From Thecaphora thlaspeos (lineage: Eukaryota; Basidiomycota; Ustilaginomycetes; Urocystidales; Glomosporiaceae), in the NCBI GenBank assembly GCA_900291925.1, contig UWYS01000020.1:124001-188000 (forward strand): 64,000 nucleotides of DNA, written 5' to 3'. Below the pieces are notes generated by a model. It searched no databases. It was not told the DNA's origin and was given only the letters and a program-made list of their open reading frames with translations. A program made the translations under genes and the position numbers. Shown one piece after another: positions 1 through 11,101 of the stretch; positions within the stretch are counted from its first letter, which is position 1, and every line of letters begins with the position of its first letter.

Positions 1-95
1 CCGGCGTCAAGGACGGCCATCGTTGCGACGACAACGACGACGACGACCTCGAGCGTCTTTCGTCGCGCGCGCTCTCGCGACATCGCACGTTGAGG

Positions 96-1286
96 ATGGT
101 CCTGCTCATCGTCTCGCTGTTCTCGTGCGTCGCGCTGCTCGGTAGCGGCACCGCACCGGTTGCCAGGTTGTTCGATCAGCGCTCCCTCTCTCGCTTGCCT
201 CTGTCAGCGTCGACTTCGGTCGCGTCCTCAGCCACGCTGCCGCCTTCGGCAGCGTCTTCTACCGCCGCCGCCGCCGCCTCAGCCTCCCCAATCTCTTATG
301 TTTCGTATTACAGCAAAATCCGCAACGCTTCCGGAAGGGCCGAGAACTGCGCCGTCGTTGCATCCGGTAGCAGTACCAGCAGCTATGCGAGCGTTTCCGC
401 CGCCAGCTCGAACAGAAGCACTGGGACCGCGGCTCGCTGCGGCAAGACGATGCCGAGCAGGACGGCTGAGCTGCGCGCCAACGCCATAGCGAGCAAGGCC
501 GTCGCAATCCGAGATGCCGTCAACCAGAGCACCGGGCTCTCGGTCTACCGACAGCTCGTCTTTGGCGAGCCGGCCGGGCCGGGTCCGTCCAGGGCTGACT
601 ACTTCGACGCCGGCATCAGCTGCAGCGAAAGGACAGGTCGCGCTCGTGACGGCGCCCACGGCTGTCGCTCGTCCTCGATGCGACCATCATCGACAACAAC
701 ACGCGGAGTCATGCACGACCGGCTTCTCGAGCTGCTCCTCGGCGGCGCGCGACAGGGAGCTTCGGCCCTCATCGAGGGAGCGAGACTGTCCTGGCAATAT
801 TGGCTCTCAGAGCTTTGGCGCGTCTACCGCGATTTAGTGCTGCCGGCGCAACTGTACTGCTCCGATGCCTCGGAACAGGCTTTGCGGATGCTGCGCATCG
901 CGCAAACAGCCTCGCAGGCGTTTGCCGACAGGCAGAAGCGCGAAGCCCGGCTCCTCCTAACCGATGCGGTCCGTGGCGCCGTGATCGTTGATGACGTTCT
1001 CCGAGCTCGCGCCCGAGGAACCAGGCAGTGGGCCAGCACCATATTCAGGGACATGACGAAGGGCGCCTCGATCGTGAGCGACGCCGCCTCAAGCCAACTG
1101 TCCTCGGCCGCCGACGAGCTCAAGCTGACAGGCAAGAGCTTTGCTCAGCACTGGAAGACCAAGGGCTTCGAAGATGTTAGGCAGCGGGCGCTCGAGGCAC
1201 GCAGCCTGACCGACAAGCTCTGGGGTTCAGCCCTAAGGCGCGCCGACGAGCAGCTCGAATACTGGTTCGTCGCCGACGAGTGCTGA
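96..1286 (+). CDS. Orphan membrane or secreted protein, 5' end uncertain
   Basis: I do not recognise this protein. The frame is open from base 3 to the stop at 1286, so the gene may begin beyond the left edge or have upstream exons. The first ATG is at 96 and gives 396 aa. That start opens directly with a hydrophobic stretch (residues about 1-18, VLLIVSLFSCVALLG) that would act as a signal peptide. If translation begins upstream, the segment would be a single membrane anchor preceded by an acidic run and an Arg-rich stretch. Residues about 30-160 are Ser/Ala-rich and low in complexity. The last 180 residues look helical and amphipathic, with alternating Ala, Leu, Arg and Glu and scattered Trp. 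No catalytic motif is visible. It is a probable gene because the frame is long and the composition shifts sensibly from tract to helix, but the function is unknown. Confidence 0.5.
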   Translation: MVLLIVSLFSCVALLGSGTAPVARLFDQRSLSRLPLSASTSVASSATLPPSAASSTAAAAASASPISYVSYYSKIRNASGRAENCAVVASGSSTSSYASVSAASSNRSTGTAARCGKTMPSRTAELRANAIASKAVAIRDAVNQSTGLSVYRQLVFGEPAGPGPSRADYFDAGISCSERTGRARDGAHGCRSSSMRPSSTTTRGVMHDRLLELLLGGARQGASALIEGARLSWQYWLSELWRVYRDLVLPAQLYCSDASEQALRMLRIAQTASQAFADRQKREARLLLTDAVRGAVIVDDVLRARARGTRQWASTIFRDMTKGASIVSDAASSQLSSAADELKLTGKSFAQHWKTKGFEDVRQRALEARSLTDKLWGSALRRADEQLEYWFVADEC

Positions 1287-1908
1287 TGTAAGCAACGGAT
1301 GCCAGCCTCTCTACGCATTTCAGGGCCGACGCAGTCGGTCACTTTCTTTCTGAATCGCAAGCAGGCGGATCCCTGCTGGAGCCATCCAACTCAAGCCGCG
1401 AAGAGGCCGTCATCGCCGCCATGAGCATCACAATCAGCATCAGCATTGGCTAGCCTCGATCGAGGGGTTGCAAGCCAATGAGCGCGCCAGCGACCCGTCT
1501 GACGCATATGCACCTTTCCGTCTTCCCCACCCGCCTAGTATGACTCGCTCGCTATGTATGTATTTGCCCCGTCGCCTCTTCCCCTTTCTGTAGAGGCGAA
1601 GAGGTGGAAGCTGTTATCGCCTTTGCCGCCTCGAGTGTCCATGTCGCCCCTATTTGCATCCCGTCGAGTCGATGAGCCGTGGCCGCCTCTTCTATCTGTC
1701 TCCTCTCCCCTGTCCCCTCTCCGCCTCACGCACACAGCACCACGATGTACCGCAGCCAGCTACCCATGATAGGTGGTGTAGCCACCCGCATCCACCGCTA
1801 TCACCCCTTTAAATATTCCTGTAGGGCTGATGGCATGCACAGCGCGTCGGCGCTGTGAGGGTCTCGGTGCCTCGTTGATTTTGTTGGCGATCGGCCGCAT
1901 CGGATCCG

Positions 1909-1936
1909 AGCCCGATGGAATCGGACCGATCGGGCT
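1909..1936. repeat. Inverted repeat, 8-bp arms
   Basis: The arms AGCCCGAT (1909-1916) and ATCGGGCT (1929-1936) are perfect reverse complements around a 12-base loop. The sequence lies in a gene-poor stretch beside another inverted repeat at 1976. Function is unknown. Confidence 0.6.
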
Positions 1937-1975
1937 GCGGTGAGTCGCCGACTCGCTGTCGGAGCTGCTACCACC

Positions 1976-2027
1976 AGGCCTAGGTGGTCTAGGCCTTACG
2001 GGTAGAAGCCTTCCGAGTAGAAGCCTT
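1976..2027. repeat. Inverted repeat followed by a tandem 11-mer
   Basis: AGGCCTAG (1976-1983) and CTAGGCCT (1989-1996) are perfect 8-bp inverted arms around a 5-base spacer. They are followed by two copies of GTAGAAGCCTT at 2002-2012 and 2017-2027. The cluster could be the eroded end of a small mobile element or a protein-binding site. No transposase or target-site duplication is visible. Confidence 0.55.
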
Positions 2028-4263
2028 GCAGGACGCCGACGGCGTCCCAAGAGCATCTCAGAGACCCAAGGCATGCTTGTGGGATTGCTGGGGACCGTCT
2101 AATGTACAAATAGAGGCTCCTGGGCACCATCGTCGAGCTGGAATCCATCATCCTTGGCATCCATCTTCTACAGATTGGACGCCGAGATCGCAGGCAAGCA
2201 GGCGCCTACCCCGCAAAACGAAAGTCAGGCGGCGGCCAGCTGCAGAAGATCGACGCTGACGTGCATCGAAGCAGCTTCCACGCGCGGGTGGGTCTTTTTT
2301 CTTTCCCTAGCTTGGCTTTCCCTAGCACAGCCCCGATAAGGGGACCTGGCGGCAGACAGGCAGCTCCATCATCGAAGCACTAGACACGCAGAGAGAGGAG
2401 AGCGAGACAGTATCGATGATGGTTTCCGACTGCGCCATCTTAGGCGTACAGTTGAATCGTGAATAAAGTGTAGATCACGGCGCCCCACACGATCCAAGTA
2501 GCCGGCCTAGAGCCCAGGGCGAGACGGCAGGCAGGCGTGGATCACGAGACCGCCTCGAGATCGTGAATGGCACGGTATGGCGGGGGCGGACAGGGGGTCG
2601 GTTGGCGCGCGCGATTAAGCCTGGAGGGCAGCGCGGAGAGAGAGAACAGGGCAGGCGAGGGAGAAGCCCTTCCCGATCTCGCGCCAAAGCAGCTCCGGCG
2701 TCCGACCCCGGCACGAAGGAAGACACAACCAGGGTCCCCCGGCCGGGTGAAGGCAGGCAGCTGGGAGACTTTCCATCCATCCGGGCTGCCGGCCCATCTC
2801 GTCGCTTGATGTATATGTGTTATTGTAAGGGTACATAGAAGCTCCTTGTCCTTGTAGCGTTGAAGGGAGCAAGAAATAGGGCGATAGTGTCAGCTCTAGC
2901 TGCTCTCCGTCACGGACGGACGGCATGGTCTTGCGAAGCTTCCCAAGTCGGCCTTGAGTAGCCGATGGCACCATGGCAGCAGAGGGCCTGCCGAGGTGGG
3001 TTGGCCGGGCTGTGCTGGGCTAGAAAGGGGCAGGAAGGGCGCGCACGGCCCTGCCTTTTTCCGCCACCAAAGGGAAGCAAGGCGATCAGTGCGTCGTCGC
3101 GGCTCAGTCGGAAAGCCCGCCAGGCCAGGGTCAGGCCAGGGTCAGGGTCAGGGTCAGGAGGGCCAGAGGGGCGAGGCTTGCTTCGAAAGCGGGCAGCAGC
3201 ACCGCCGAAAACGGGCCATCCACAAAGGGAGCGGGGGACGAGGGACCCCCCTGGAGCCTTTCAGCGCAGCCAGAACCCCACCGCGGCCGGCCGGAGCGAT
3301 GGGTTGAGCGCCCGGACCCCTGCCATCCCTCTCGATTGACTCAACCCTGGGCCAGGAAGGTCAGACCAGGCCAGGTCCTCCTTGCAGCGCGCTCCCTCAC
3401 AGTCAAAGTCATCCCCTCGGGCCGGGCTCTGGTGCCTTGGCCCTCCCCCTAGTGCTATAGCCTATGCTCCAGCCTTCTCGCCCAGCCTAGCCTGAGCTTC
3501 CTGACCGCCCCCGCCCTGCTAGCCCTCCCTCGCCACCAAGCCTTCCCCTCCTTGACGCTCGCCACCACCACCATCACCGCCACCTTCGCCACCATCAACT
3601 GCCTCCCGTTGAGCGACCCATCCGTGCTCGCCCTCTCCCGTCCACCTGCCTGCCCATCAGCCTCTGCCGACCGCCAACTCCGCTATTCTGCGCTCGCGCC
3701 GAAATCCCTCGACCACCCACCGTGCCAAGGGCAGCCTCTCCCCCTTCCGTTCCGACACATATAGGCGTACACCTCGGCCCTGCTTCCGACTTGGCACAGA
3801 AACCCTCCCCTCCTTTCCGCATATACGCAGGCACGTCAGCGCTCTCGCTCGACACACACTTCCGCAGTGTCGCCGTGCCACTCAGGGCCAGCACGCACAC
3901 GACTTCCCCGCACCACACTCGTACCAGTGCGCGGCACCGTCTTGGCACTGCCGTGGACTGCGCTCCCCGCTCTGGTACGCGCCCCGTCCAGTCCGCATCT
4001 CCCATCACTACAGAGAGGCAGCCGCCACCCATCTTTCGTCTGGCTCACCATCTTCGACTGCATAGCCTAAGGCCTGAAGCGCATCTAGCTTCGCATTGCC
4101 CTCTCCGACAACTTGGGATTCCGCCCCCGGCACAGCTCAGCGCATCCACCGTCAGCCATCGATCCAGCTGGCACCACGCACATCGCCGTCCGTGCGCCTC
4201 CATCGACAGGGATACCATCCCCCCACACACGCACACACACACTCTCTCACATACACCGCCACT

Positions 4264-7200
4264 ATGTCGGTCGAGCTCGAATCCAGGCCGACGCCGGCCC
4301 CAACGCAGTCCTCGCCGACGTTCAGGCAGACGGGCTTCTCGGTCCCTCCGACCTCGACATCTTCCACCCAAGACGTCAACGCCACCGCCGCCGCAGCATC
4401 CAAAGCACCGAGGGGCAAGCTTTCCAACTCGAGTCTCAATGCGGCGCTCCACGCCAGGGTCCAGTCCGGCTCGCTCGGGAGGGTAGGCGAACAGCGAGCT
4501 CCCGACGACGAGGACGCGGAAATGACCGAGGCCAACGAGGTGAGTTGACGTGACACTGATGGACGTCCGGCCGACCCGCCATCAGGGCGAGATGAAGGGC
4601 AAGATGTGAGACGGGGCGGCCAGGATACGTGACTGACGGACTGCTTGCCTCACTTGTAACTGCCGTTACACACGATTGCCAACCCCGCTCGTCAGACGTC
4701 TTCGCTCCACCCGTTCCCGATACCCGGAAAGACGGGTGCCATTGCCCTCATCTCCAAGGCGTCGCAGTCGCCCTCCAATCTGGCCACGCCGCCAGACGCG
4801 ATGTCGCTCAAGGCGCACAAGCCGTCGCCGGGCCTCTCGACGAGCGGGGTCCGCCTGCCGCCGCTCAACTCAAACCTTATCAGCCCGCGCTTCTCGACCC
4901 TGCACGGCTCGAGTGTCTCGAGCGGACCGGCCTCGGCGACATCGAGCCACTGGTCGCCCGGACGCAGCTCGGACCCGCACCTCTACAGAATCTCGTCGGG
5001 CCGCAAGTATAGCTACACGAGCTTCAAGCCTTCGCTCGGCACCAGCTTCAAGATGTCGGCTGAGCGCGGACGGAGCAGCAACACTTTCGACGATGACGAT
5101 GACGACGATGACGACGTCGTTGGCAGCTTCGGCAAGCGCTCGGGCGCCCTAGGCCTACTTTCGGACCGCAAGACGGCCGATCGGGGCACACCGGTCGGCG
5201 ACCTCGGTGAAGACGGTGATGCCTCTGGCGTCTTCAGCTTCTCGAGCCCCTGCTTCGGCCCCAAACAGCTCGACAATGACCAGGTTCCGTCGCCCGACCC
5301 GAACGAGGAGCTGCCGGCCACGTCCGGCAGCGCCACCGGTAACGTTCCAAGCGGCGTCCTCAGCCCAAGCTGGGCCACCGCCTCCCTGGGCAAGCTCAGC
5401 CTCGGGAGTCCCGAGGCGCGCACCTCGATCTCTTCGCAGCTGCGGAGGGGCTCCCGGCCGCAGCACGGCCACAGCTACGGCCAGACGAACCACGCGACCG
5501 GCTCCATGTCCACATCGGCCGACGTAGCGGTGCACGCCGCGATGCAGCAGCGGAGATACTCGTACAACAAGGCCGCCAGGCCTTCGCTCGCGCCTGGGCC
5601 CAGCAGCTACACCTACTCCACCAGCTTCGGTCGCGACGCCGGAATCAGCAGGCACCCGTACGCTCGCGCTTCGGTCTCGGGCAGCTACGGCGCTGCGGGG
5701 TACTGTCCCTCACGCTCGCGCTCCCGGAACCGCCAGGGCGCGGGCGAGGACGCGCGAGCGGCGGGGAGGCTCGACGATGATGGGACGGACGAGGAAATGC
5801 AGCTCGACAAGGACGACGACGATGCGACCGAGGATGAGGCCGATTATGCTCACGCCCGGCACCAGGCCGGCAGGAGCGTCTACAGCCGCTCGATCCCGAG
5901 AGCGGTCAACGACCGCAGCCGCTCCAACACACCGGCCAACGCTAGCCTCGGTCTGACCTTCCAGATGAGCCCCGGATCCGGTTCGCTCCTCGGTAAGGGC
6001 CTCCCTCTCGATGCTAACGGCCGGTCATCGTCGTCGTCGATCGGCGTCAGTTTGAGCCGGCAGTACAGCTCGGACCGACACCCGCCGGGGGTGATGCTGG
6101 CCCCGCACCGCCACCACCCGTACGCGACGAGCCCCAGCGGTGCCACCGCGGGTCCGCTGAGCGCATCGATGGGCCTGTCCTACAGCCCAGGCTCAAACGC
6201 GCCGCTCAACCGGCCGCCTCACCGGCGCGGCAGCAGCCTCGGCAACGGTCTCGCTGTACCTGGGTTTAACGGCGCTATGCTGTCGACGTCGCCGCGGTAC
6301 GCCAGCACCAGCGCGCACCGCCTGCCGGGCGACGACCCACAGCCGGGCGAGGGTGGATCGTACCTGGGACAGTCTCCGTTCGCGTCGGGCTCGCCGTTTG
6401 CAGCCGGTCAGCGGATGGACAGCGCGGGCAAGTACTACACGCCGGCCCGCGGCAGCTCCTACGGTCACGGCCACGCGCAGGCGCACGCGCAGCACTACGC
6501 GGCGGCTCGGAACGGGAGCTTGACCCAGTCGCCGCCGGCCCACCTGCAGCAGCCGCAGCAGCACGGACAGCACGAGCGGGCCGGTCAACTTCTCTACGCC
6601 GGCTTCGGTACGCACGAGCGATCCGACAGCATGGCGAGCGAGGCGACCGAAGGCCCGGACAGCGGCGTGCGGCCTTCGACGATACCGGCAAGTGTTCCGG
6701 CGCGGTCCAACAGCAACACGGGGGCGTCGGGCAACGTCGACGAGACGGCGCAGGTGGCCGCGATCCGCGACCGCCTCGGCGGCGCCGCCAGCTGTTCGGC
6801 CTTTATCTCGAAGCTGTGGCTGCTGATGATTAACCCGGATCTGTACAGCAAGTACATCCGCTGGGACGAGGCGGGCACGTCGATCATCCTCTCGAGCGAA
6901 CCCGACATCGCCAACGAGTTCGCCTCGGATGTCCTACCAAAGTTGTTCAAGCACGGCAACAACGCGAGCTTTGTGCGCCAGCTCAACTTGTACGGCTTCC
7001 AGAGAATTCCCTCGTCGCGCCTCCTCGACCCGACCGAGATCAAGATCGCTGCAGCGAGGCGATCTGCTGAGTCGGGAGGGGCAGGGAAAGCGGAAGGGGC
7101 CGCTGGCACGCTCAACACTGCCGTCCAGCTTTACGGCGCCCATTCGAGCTTCGCCCACCCGCGATTTCGACGCGGCCACGAGGAGCTGCTGCCAACGATG

Positions 7201-7341
7201 AAACCACGCTCGAGCAAGAAGCCCAAGAAGTCGAATGGATCCACCGTCGCCGTCGGCCTCAGCCCGCCAAAGGGTGGGATCGCTGCAGGCCGCCCGGGCG
7301 ACGGTGACGAGACCAATGAGGAGGAGTACGCCCTCTCGTGA
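4264..7341 (+). CDS. HSF-type transcription factor with C-terminal DNA-binding domain
   Basis: There are two exons, 4264-4539 and 4696-7341. The intron is GTGAGT to CAG and both junctions are phase 0, giving 973 aa. Residues about 1-785 are low-complexity Ser/Gly/Pro sequence with short acidic runs (for example Asp-rich about residues 228-236). The DNA-binding domain starts near Cys792. The recognition-helix signature LFKHGNNASFVRQLNLYGF lies at 842-860 and matches the classical HSF signature, ending in QRI instead of the usual H/R-K-V. The wing resumes at 911 with FAHPRFRRG, after about 44 inserted residues. HSF, Skn7 and Sfl1 relatives usually carry this domain at the N terminus. No coiled-coil trimerisation region follows; the protein ends about 45 residues later after a Lys-rich tail. 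The likely role is a sequence-specific nuclear regulator. Target genes are unknown. Confidence 0.88.
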
Positions 7342-7994
7342 TGGATGGGACGGACGTCGACCGGCAATGACCAACCGCCCGTCCGCCCGTACCTTCGCCC
7401 TCTCATTTGGCTCGCAAATGCGACTCCCTCGTGATACCTTGGCCAGCCAGACCGGTCCTCTGACAAGCACATCGAACAGCAGCACACCAACCAGCTCGTC
7501 TCGTGTGCCGTTCCTATACCTCACCGCGACACCGACCCGATTCGACTAGCCTTTCGACGGCTGCCTCGTCTCCGGTTTCTACGAATTCCCAGTCTCTTCA
7601 TCTTTCGCTTCCCTCTCTTTTTCCCTCTTCTCCTGTACATCACGTGTTCTCTTGTACATCACGTCTATAACGGCCCTTTCATCTTCTCTTGTCTCTTGTC
7701 ATCCTCCTGTTGTCGCTGTCCATGCGGCCTCGATCGGCTGTTGGTCGACCCTCGCCGCCGTCGGCTCCCCTTAGTCCGTTTTGTCGCTACGTTTTCGTCG
7801 ATCTATCGTTTTGTATAATGCGAGGCCCCCTTTTCCGCCACACACACGTCACACACGATGCATGCACGCACACACTACCTCGAGGCCCGTCTGTTTGCCT
7901 ATCTCTTGCCTGCCCGCCTGCGGCCGAAACCCTGTGGTGTGAATTTCGAGGGCGTCCTGTCCAAGGCTTCTATCGGTCGAGCGACTCGACGCTG
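7342..7994. other. Convergent 3' UTR region
   Basis: This lies between the stop codons of the HSF-domain gene (+) and PRP6 (-). It is T- and C-rich, holds an 18-bp direct repeat at 7628-7664, and shows no conserved coding sequence. Confidence 0.6.
7628..7664 (+). repeat. 18-bp direct repeat containing TGTACAT
   Basis: Two copies (7628-7645 and 7647-7664) differ at one base and each contains TGTACATCACGT. In an RNA from the + strand each copy carries UGUACAU, close to the UGUANAUA core bound by Pumilio/Puf proteins. The position fits the 3' UTR of the HSF-domain gene. Puf binding is only an inference because the last core base is C, not A. Confidence 0.5.
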
Positions 7995-10802
7995 CTACGT
8001 GACGATCCTCAACCTCTCTGCCGTCGTCTCGAGCACCTCTTGCGTCGACCTGTTTGGGTTCTCTGGATCCTTCCTAACGCTCTGCCAGAGCTCACCGTAC
8101 TTGGGCTCTACGGCGTTGCACCGTTCGCTGACGTCGTTCCTGCGCTCTTGGGTTCCGTAGACGCCTTCGAATTTGAACCACCACGCCCAACCATCTCCCC
8201 ACTTTTCGTCGGCCTTGACCATACGTTCGAACCACTTTCTCGCCTGGTCTATTTTCCTATCGTTCCAAAACAACCTGGCGACCGTACAGATCACCCTTGC
8301 ATCGTCGCCTGTCTTCTTGAGTGCATCGGCGCTGCGTGTCTTTCGTGCTGGTTTAGGTTCCATCCAGATACTCTGAGACCACAGTAGACCGGAACTCGGA
8401 CATTCTTGCAATCCGCGAGATAGCATCGTCTTGGCTTGGGTGAGTGAGCCGGAACGTTCTTCCACCAGAGCTGATTCGGACCATAGCACGTCGGTTTTCG
8501 GGTTGACGAGACGTGCCTTTTCGAGAATCGCTCGAGCTCGAATCGATATTCCCGCTTCTTCTTCCAAGCGAGACGATAGGAGCCAAAGCGTGATCGAGTG
8601 CGGACATGCCTTGACGCCTTTCGAGTAGGCGTCGCGAGCCAGCTTGATCGCAGTGGTCGTCGTCGCTGGTGTCGCGTCGGTTGCAGCGCTGCCGACGCCG
8701 CTGGCGAGGAGGAGCTGGCCGTGTATCATGTGTAGCTTGTCGTACGTGGGGAACTTGGCGAGCGCCTGCTTGACGAGCTCCAACGCACCTTCCTTCCTCC
8801 CCTGGTTGCGTTCGAAGACGGCCGACTTGAGCCACACGCGCGGCGAGCCCACCTCGATCCTCGCGCGCTTCAGCAGGCGCGCCGCCGCTGTCTTCTGGCC
8901 CGTCTCGGACTCGAGCTTGGCCGCGGCGAGCGAGATCTCCTCGGACCCGATGTTCTTGTCGAATGCGCCAATCAGCACCGCCCGCGCACCGGAGACGTCC
9001 GAGGCCAGCCACTTTTCCTTGGCGTACATCAGCCAGAGCGTTTCGGCCTGCGGACAATTCGTCACGGCGCGATCCAGAAGCGTCTCGAGCGAGTCACCCG
9101 TCCCGTGCTGCTTCTCGAGGTTGGCCGCCTGGCGCCAGATCGAGGTGCGGTCCGGGAACGCCTTGAGCGTGTAGGCCAGCAACGCGCGTGCCGTCTCGAT
9201 GCATCCCTTGTCCTGGGCCGACTCGGCGTCTTCGACCCACACCGTCTGCCGGTCCTGCTCGTCGAGGTCGAGCTCCATCGTCGCCTTGACGATGGCGGCG
9301 CACGTCATCGGGCTCCCTTCCTTTTCGACCTTTTCCGCCTCGCGCAGCCACTGATCGCGGCTCAGAATCGCCCCGGCCTTGCGCAGCGCGTTGACGGCGG
9401 CCGCCATCGTCTTGTCGACCAGCGCCTCCTTGGCATCCGTCTCTTCGATCAGCCGGCACGCGGCGATCCAGATCTCGTGCGACGTCGGGATCGTCTTGCG
9501 CGCCTCGTTGAGCACCTTCTTCGCGTCGGCCGGCGAAGAAAGCCGCGCCAGCGCGAGCCACAGCTCGATGCTCATCGGGATCGCGCCGACCGCGCCCGAG
9601 AGGAGGATGCGCGCGTCCTCCGGGTTCTCTTCTAGGTTGACGAGCTCCTTCCAGAGCTTGACCGAGTTGGGGATGTACTCGAGCGACTTTCGTAGCACGC
9701 GCTTCTTGGACTCGGGGTCGTTCTCCAGCTCGACCGCCTTGAGCCAGATCTTGACCGACTGGCTGAGGCGCTGGACAGCACGCGCCAGGATGACCTTGGC
9801 GTTGTCCTTTGTGTTGAGCCGCGCATTCTCCAGCCAGACGTCTTCGCTCTTGGGGCAGTGGTCGCACCCCTGTTGGATGATCTTGCGCGCCGATGCCATC
9901 TTGCCCGCCACCTCTTCAACGCGCGCCGCGGCGATCCAGCCGGGTGCATGCTTGGGATTGGTCTTGATGACCGAGTCGAGCAGCGCACGCGCCTTTTTGA
10001 TGTCGCCGATCTCGGTGTCCGACTTGATGACGACGGACGAGAGCTCGGTGAGGTAGCCCTTGGGGTCGATGGTCGAGGCGCTGCCCGAGGCCGACGACGA
10101 CGACGAGGCCCGGTCGAGCTGGTGGCTGAAGATTTTGTTGCGTGCCGAGCCGATCTCGGTGAGCGAGGTCATTGTCCCGTCCGGGACCGCCGAGGCGGCC
10201 CCGTCGGCCTCGCCGTCGTCGTTGACGGCGCTCTCAACGACGTTTCTGGCAGCGTTGCCGAGCAGCACGCTATCTGGGATGGCAATGGAACGTGTCTCTC
10301 TGGCCTCTCGTGCGGCGGCCGCCTTGCGCTTCTTGCCGGTGATGTTGCCCGCTTCGGGCAGGGCGGCCCACTCCTCCTCTGTGACAGCGCTGAGGCCGCG
10401 CTTGAGGTCGGCAAACTGGGCCTGGATCTTTGGCCTGTCCTTGCGCATCTGCTCCATCTCCTCCTGCTCGCGCTGCTCTCTGAACTTGCGCCTGCGCTCG
10501 TCCATCTGTCGGTCAACGTCTTCCCAGATGCGGTCGGCCTCCTCGTCATCTCGATCGTAGGCGGTGCCGGCGAAAAGACCCGTCTCGTTCTCGGGGTCCT
10601 GATATCGTCCGTCGTCTTCCTCGTCGTCTCCGCCGCCACCCTCCTCCTTGTCCTTCTTTACTGGACCAGACGAGGAGGCCTGGCGGGCGGGCCCGATGTC
10701 GGAGCGTGTGGTGAAGCCGGAAGCGCCTCTGCCTAGACCTGCAACGTAGCCTGGCGGGGCCTTGATGCTGAGGAAAGCGAGCTTGTTGGGTTTGTCGGCC
10801 AT
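7995..10802 (-). CDS. PRP6: Pre-mRNA splicing factor PRP6 (PRPF6/Prp1 family)
   Basis: This is a single uninterrupted frame of 935 aa, matching the family's usual length of about 900-940. The N terminus (residues 1-170) is the PRP1_N domain, recognisable by FLSIKAPPGYVAGLGRGASG, a DPENETGLF motif, and the charged RRRKFREQREQEE helix. From about residue 250 to the end the chain is made of HAT/TPR-type helical repeats, with recurring patterns such as ARALL..A...P....W and evenly spaced Trp residues. In other eukaryotes the protein bridges U5 and U4/U6 snRNPs in the tri-snRNP. It is divergent from the dehydrogenase gene at 11470, with a CT-repeat between them. Third codon positions are close to saturated with G/C in the interior. 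Confidence 0.96.
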   Translation of the reverse strand: MADKPNKLAFLSIKAPPGYVAGLGRGASGFTTRSDIGPARQASSSGPVKKDKEEGGGGDDEEDDGRYQDPENETGLFAGTAYDRDDEEADRIWEDVDRQMDERRRKFREQREQEEMEQMRKDRPKIQAQFADLKRGLSAVTEEEWAALPEAGNITGKKRKAAAAREARETRSIAIPDSVLLGNAARNVVESAVNDDGEADGAASAVPDGTMTSLTEIGSARNKIFSHQLDRASSSSSASGSASTIDPKGYLTELSSVVIKSDTEIGDIKKARALLDSVIKTNPKHAPGWIAAARVEEVAGKMASARKIIQQGCDHCPKSEDVWLENARLNTKDNAKVILARAVQRLSQSVKIWLKAVELENDPESKKRVLRKSLEYIPNSVKLWKELVNLEENPEDARILLSGAVGAIPMSIELWLALARLSSPADAKKVLNEARKTIPTSHEIWIAACRLIEETDAKEALVDKTMAAAVNALRKAGAILSRDQWLREAEKVEKEGSPMTCAAIVKATMELDLDEQDRQTVWVEDAESAQDKGCIETARALLAYTLKAFPDRTSIWRQAANLEKQHGTGDSLETLLDRAVTNCPQAETLWLMYAKEKWLASDVSGARAVLIGAFDKNIGSEEISLAAAKLESETGQKTAAARLLKRARIEVGSPRVWLKSAVFERNQGRKEGALELVKQALAKFPTYDKLHMIHGQLLLASGVGSAATDATPATTTTAIKLARDAYSKGVKACPHSITLWLLSSRLEEEAGISIRARAILEKARLVNPKTDVLWSESALVEERSGSLTQAKTMLSRGLQECPSSGLLWSQSIWMEPKPARKTRSADALKKTGDDARVICTVARLFWNDRKIDQARKWFERMVKADEKWGDGWAWWFKFEGVYGTQERRNDVSERCNAVEPKYGELWQSVRKDPENPNRSTQEVLETTAERLRIVT

Positions 10803-11042
10803 GATGGGCGAGCGGGGCCGGGGGGTCAGTGGCTGGCTGGCTAGGCCCTGCCGAGGAAGGTGCGAAGGGTGATTGTCTGTCTGACCGGGGCCCAGTCGCC
10901 GTCGGCAAGCAGCAGTTCAAGGGTGGAGGTAGGAGCGGCGCTAATGATGTTGCGCCTCGCTGCGCGCCTCGATGGTGGCGATGCCGGGGCTGTGCGGGTA
11001 GGATGACTGAGGATGAGGGTGCGGTGGTGGTAGGAGGAGAAG

Positions 11043-11101
<59 letters not shown>

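Larger units (their letters stand above)
1287..4263. other. 3-kb gene-poor region
   Basis: No reading frame here resembles a conserved protein; the frames present overlap one another and are rich in Arg, Pro and Ser. Bases 1850-2040 hold a cluster of small inverted and direct repeats, listed separately. Bases 3400-4260 are pyrimidine-rich and end in a CA-rich leader just before the start codon at 4264, so that part is probably the promoter and 5' UTR of the HSF-domain gene. Confidence 0.5.
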
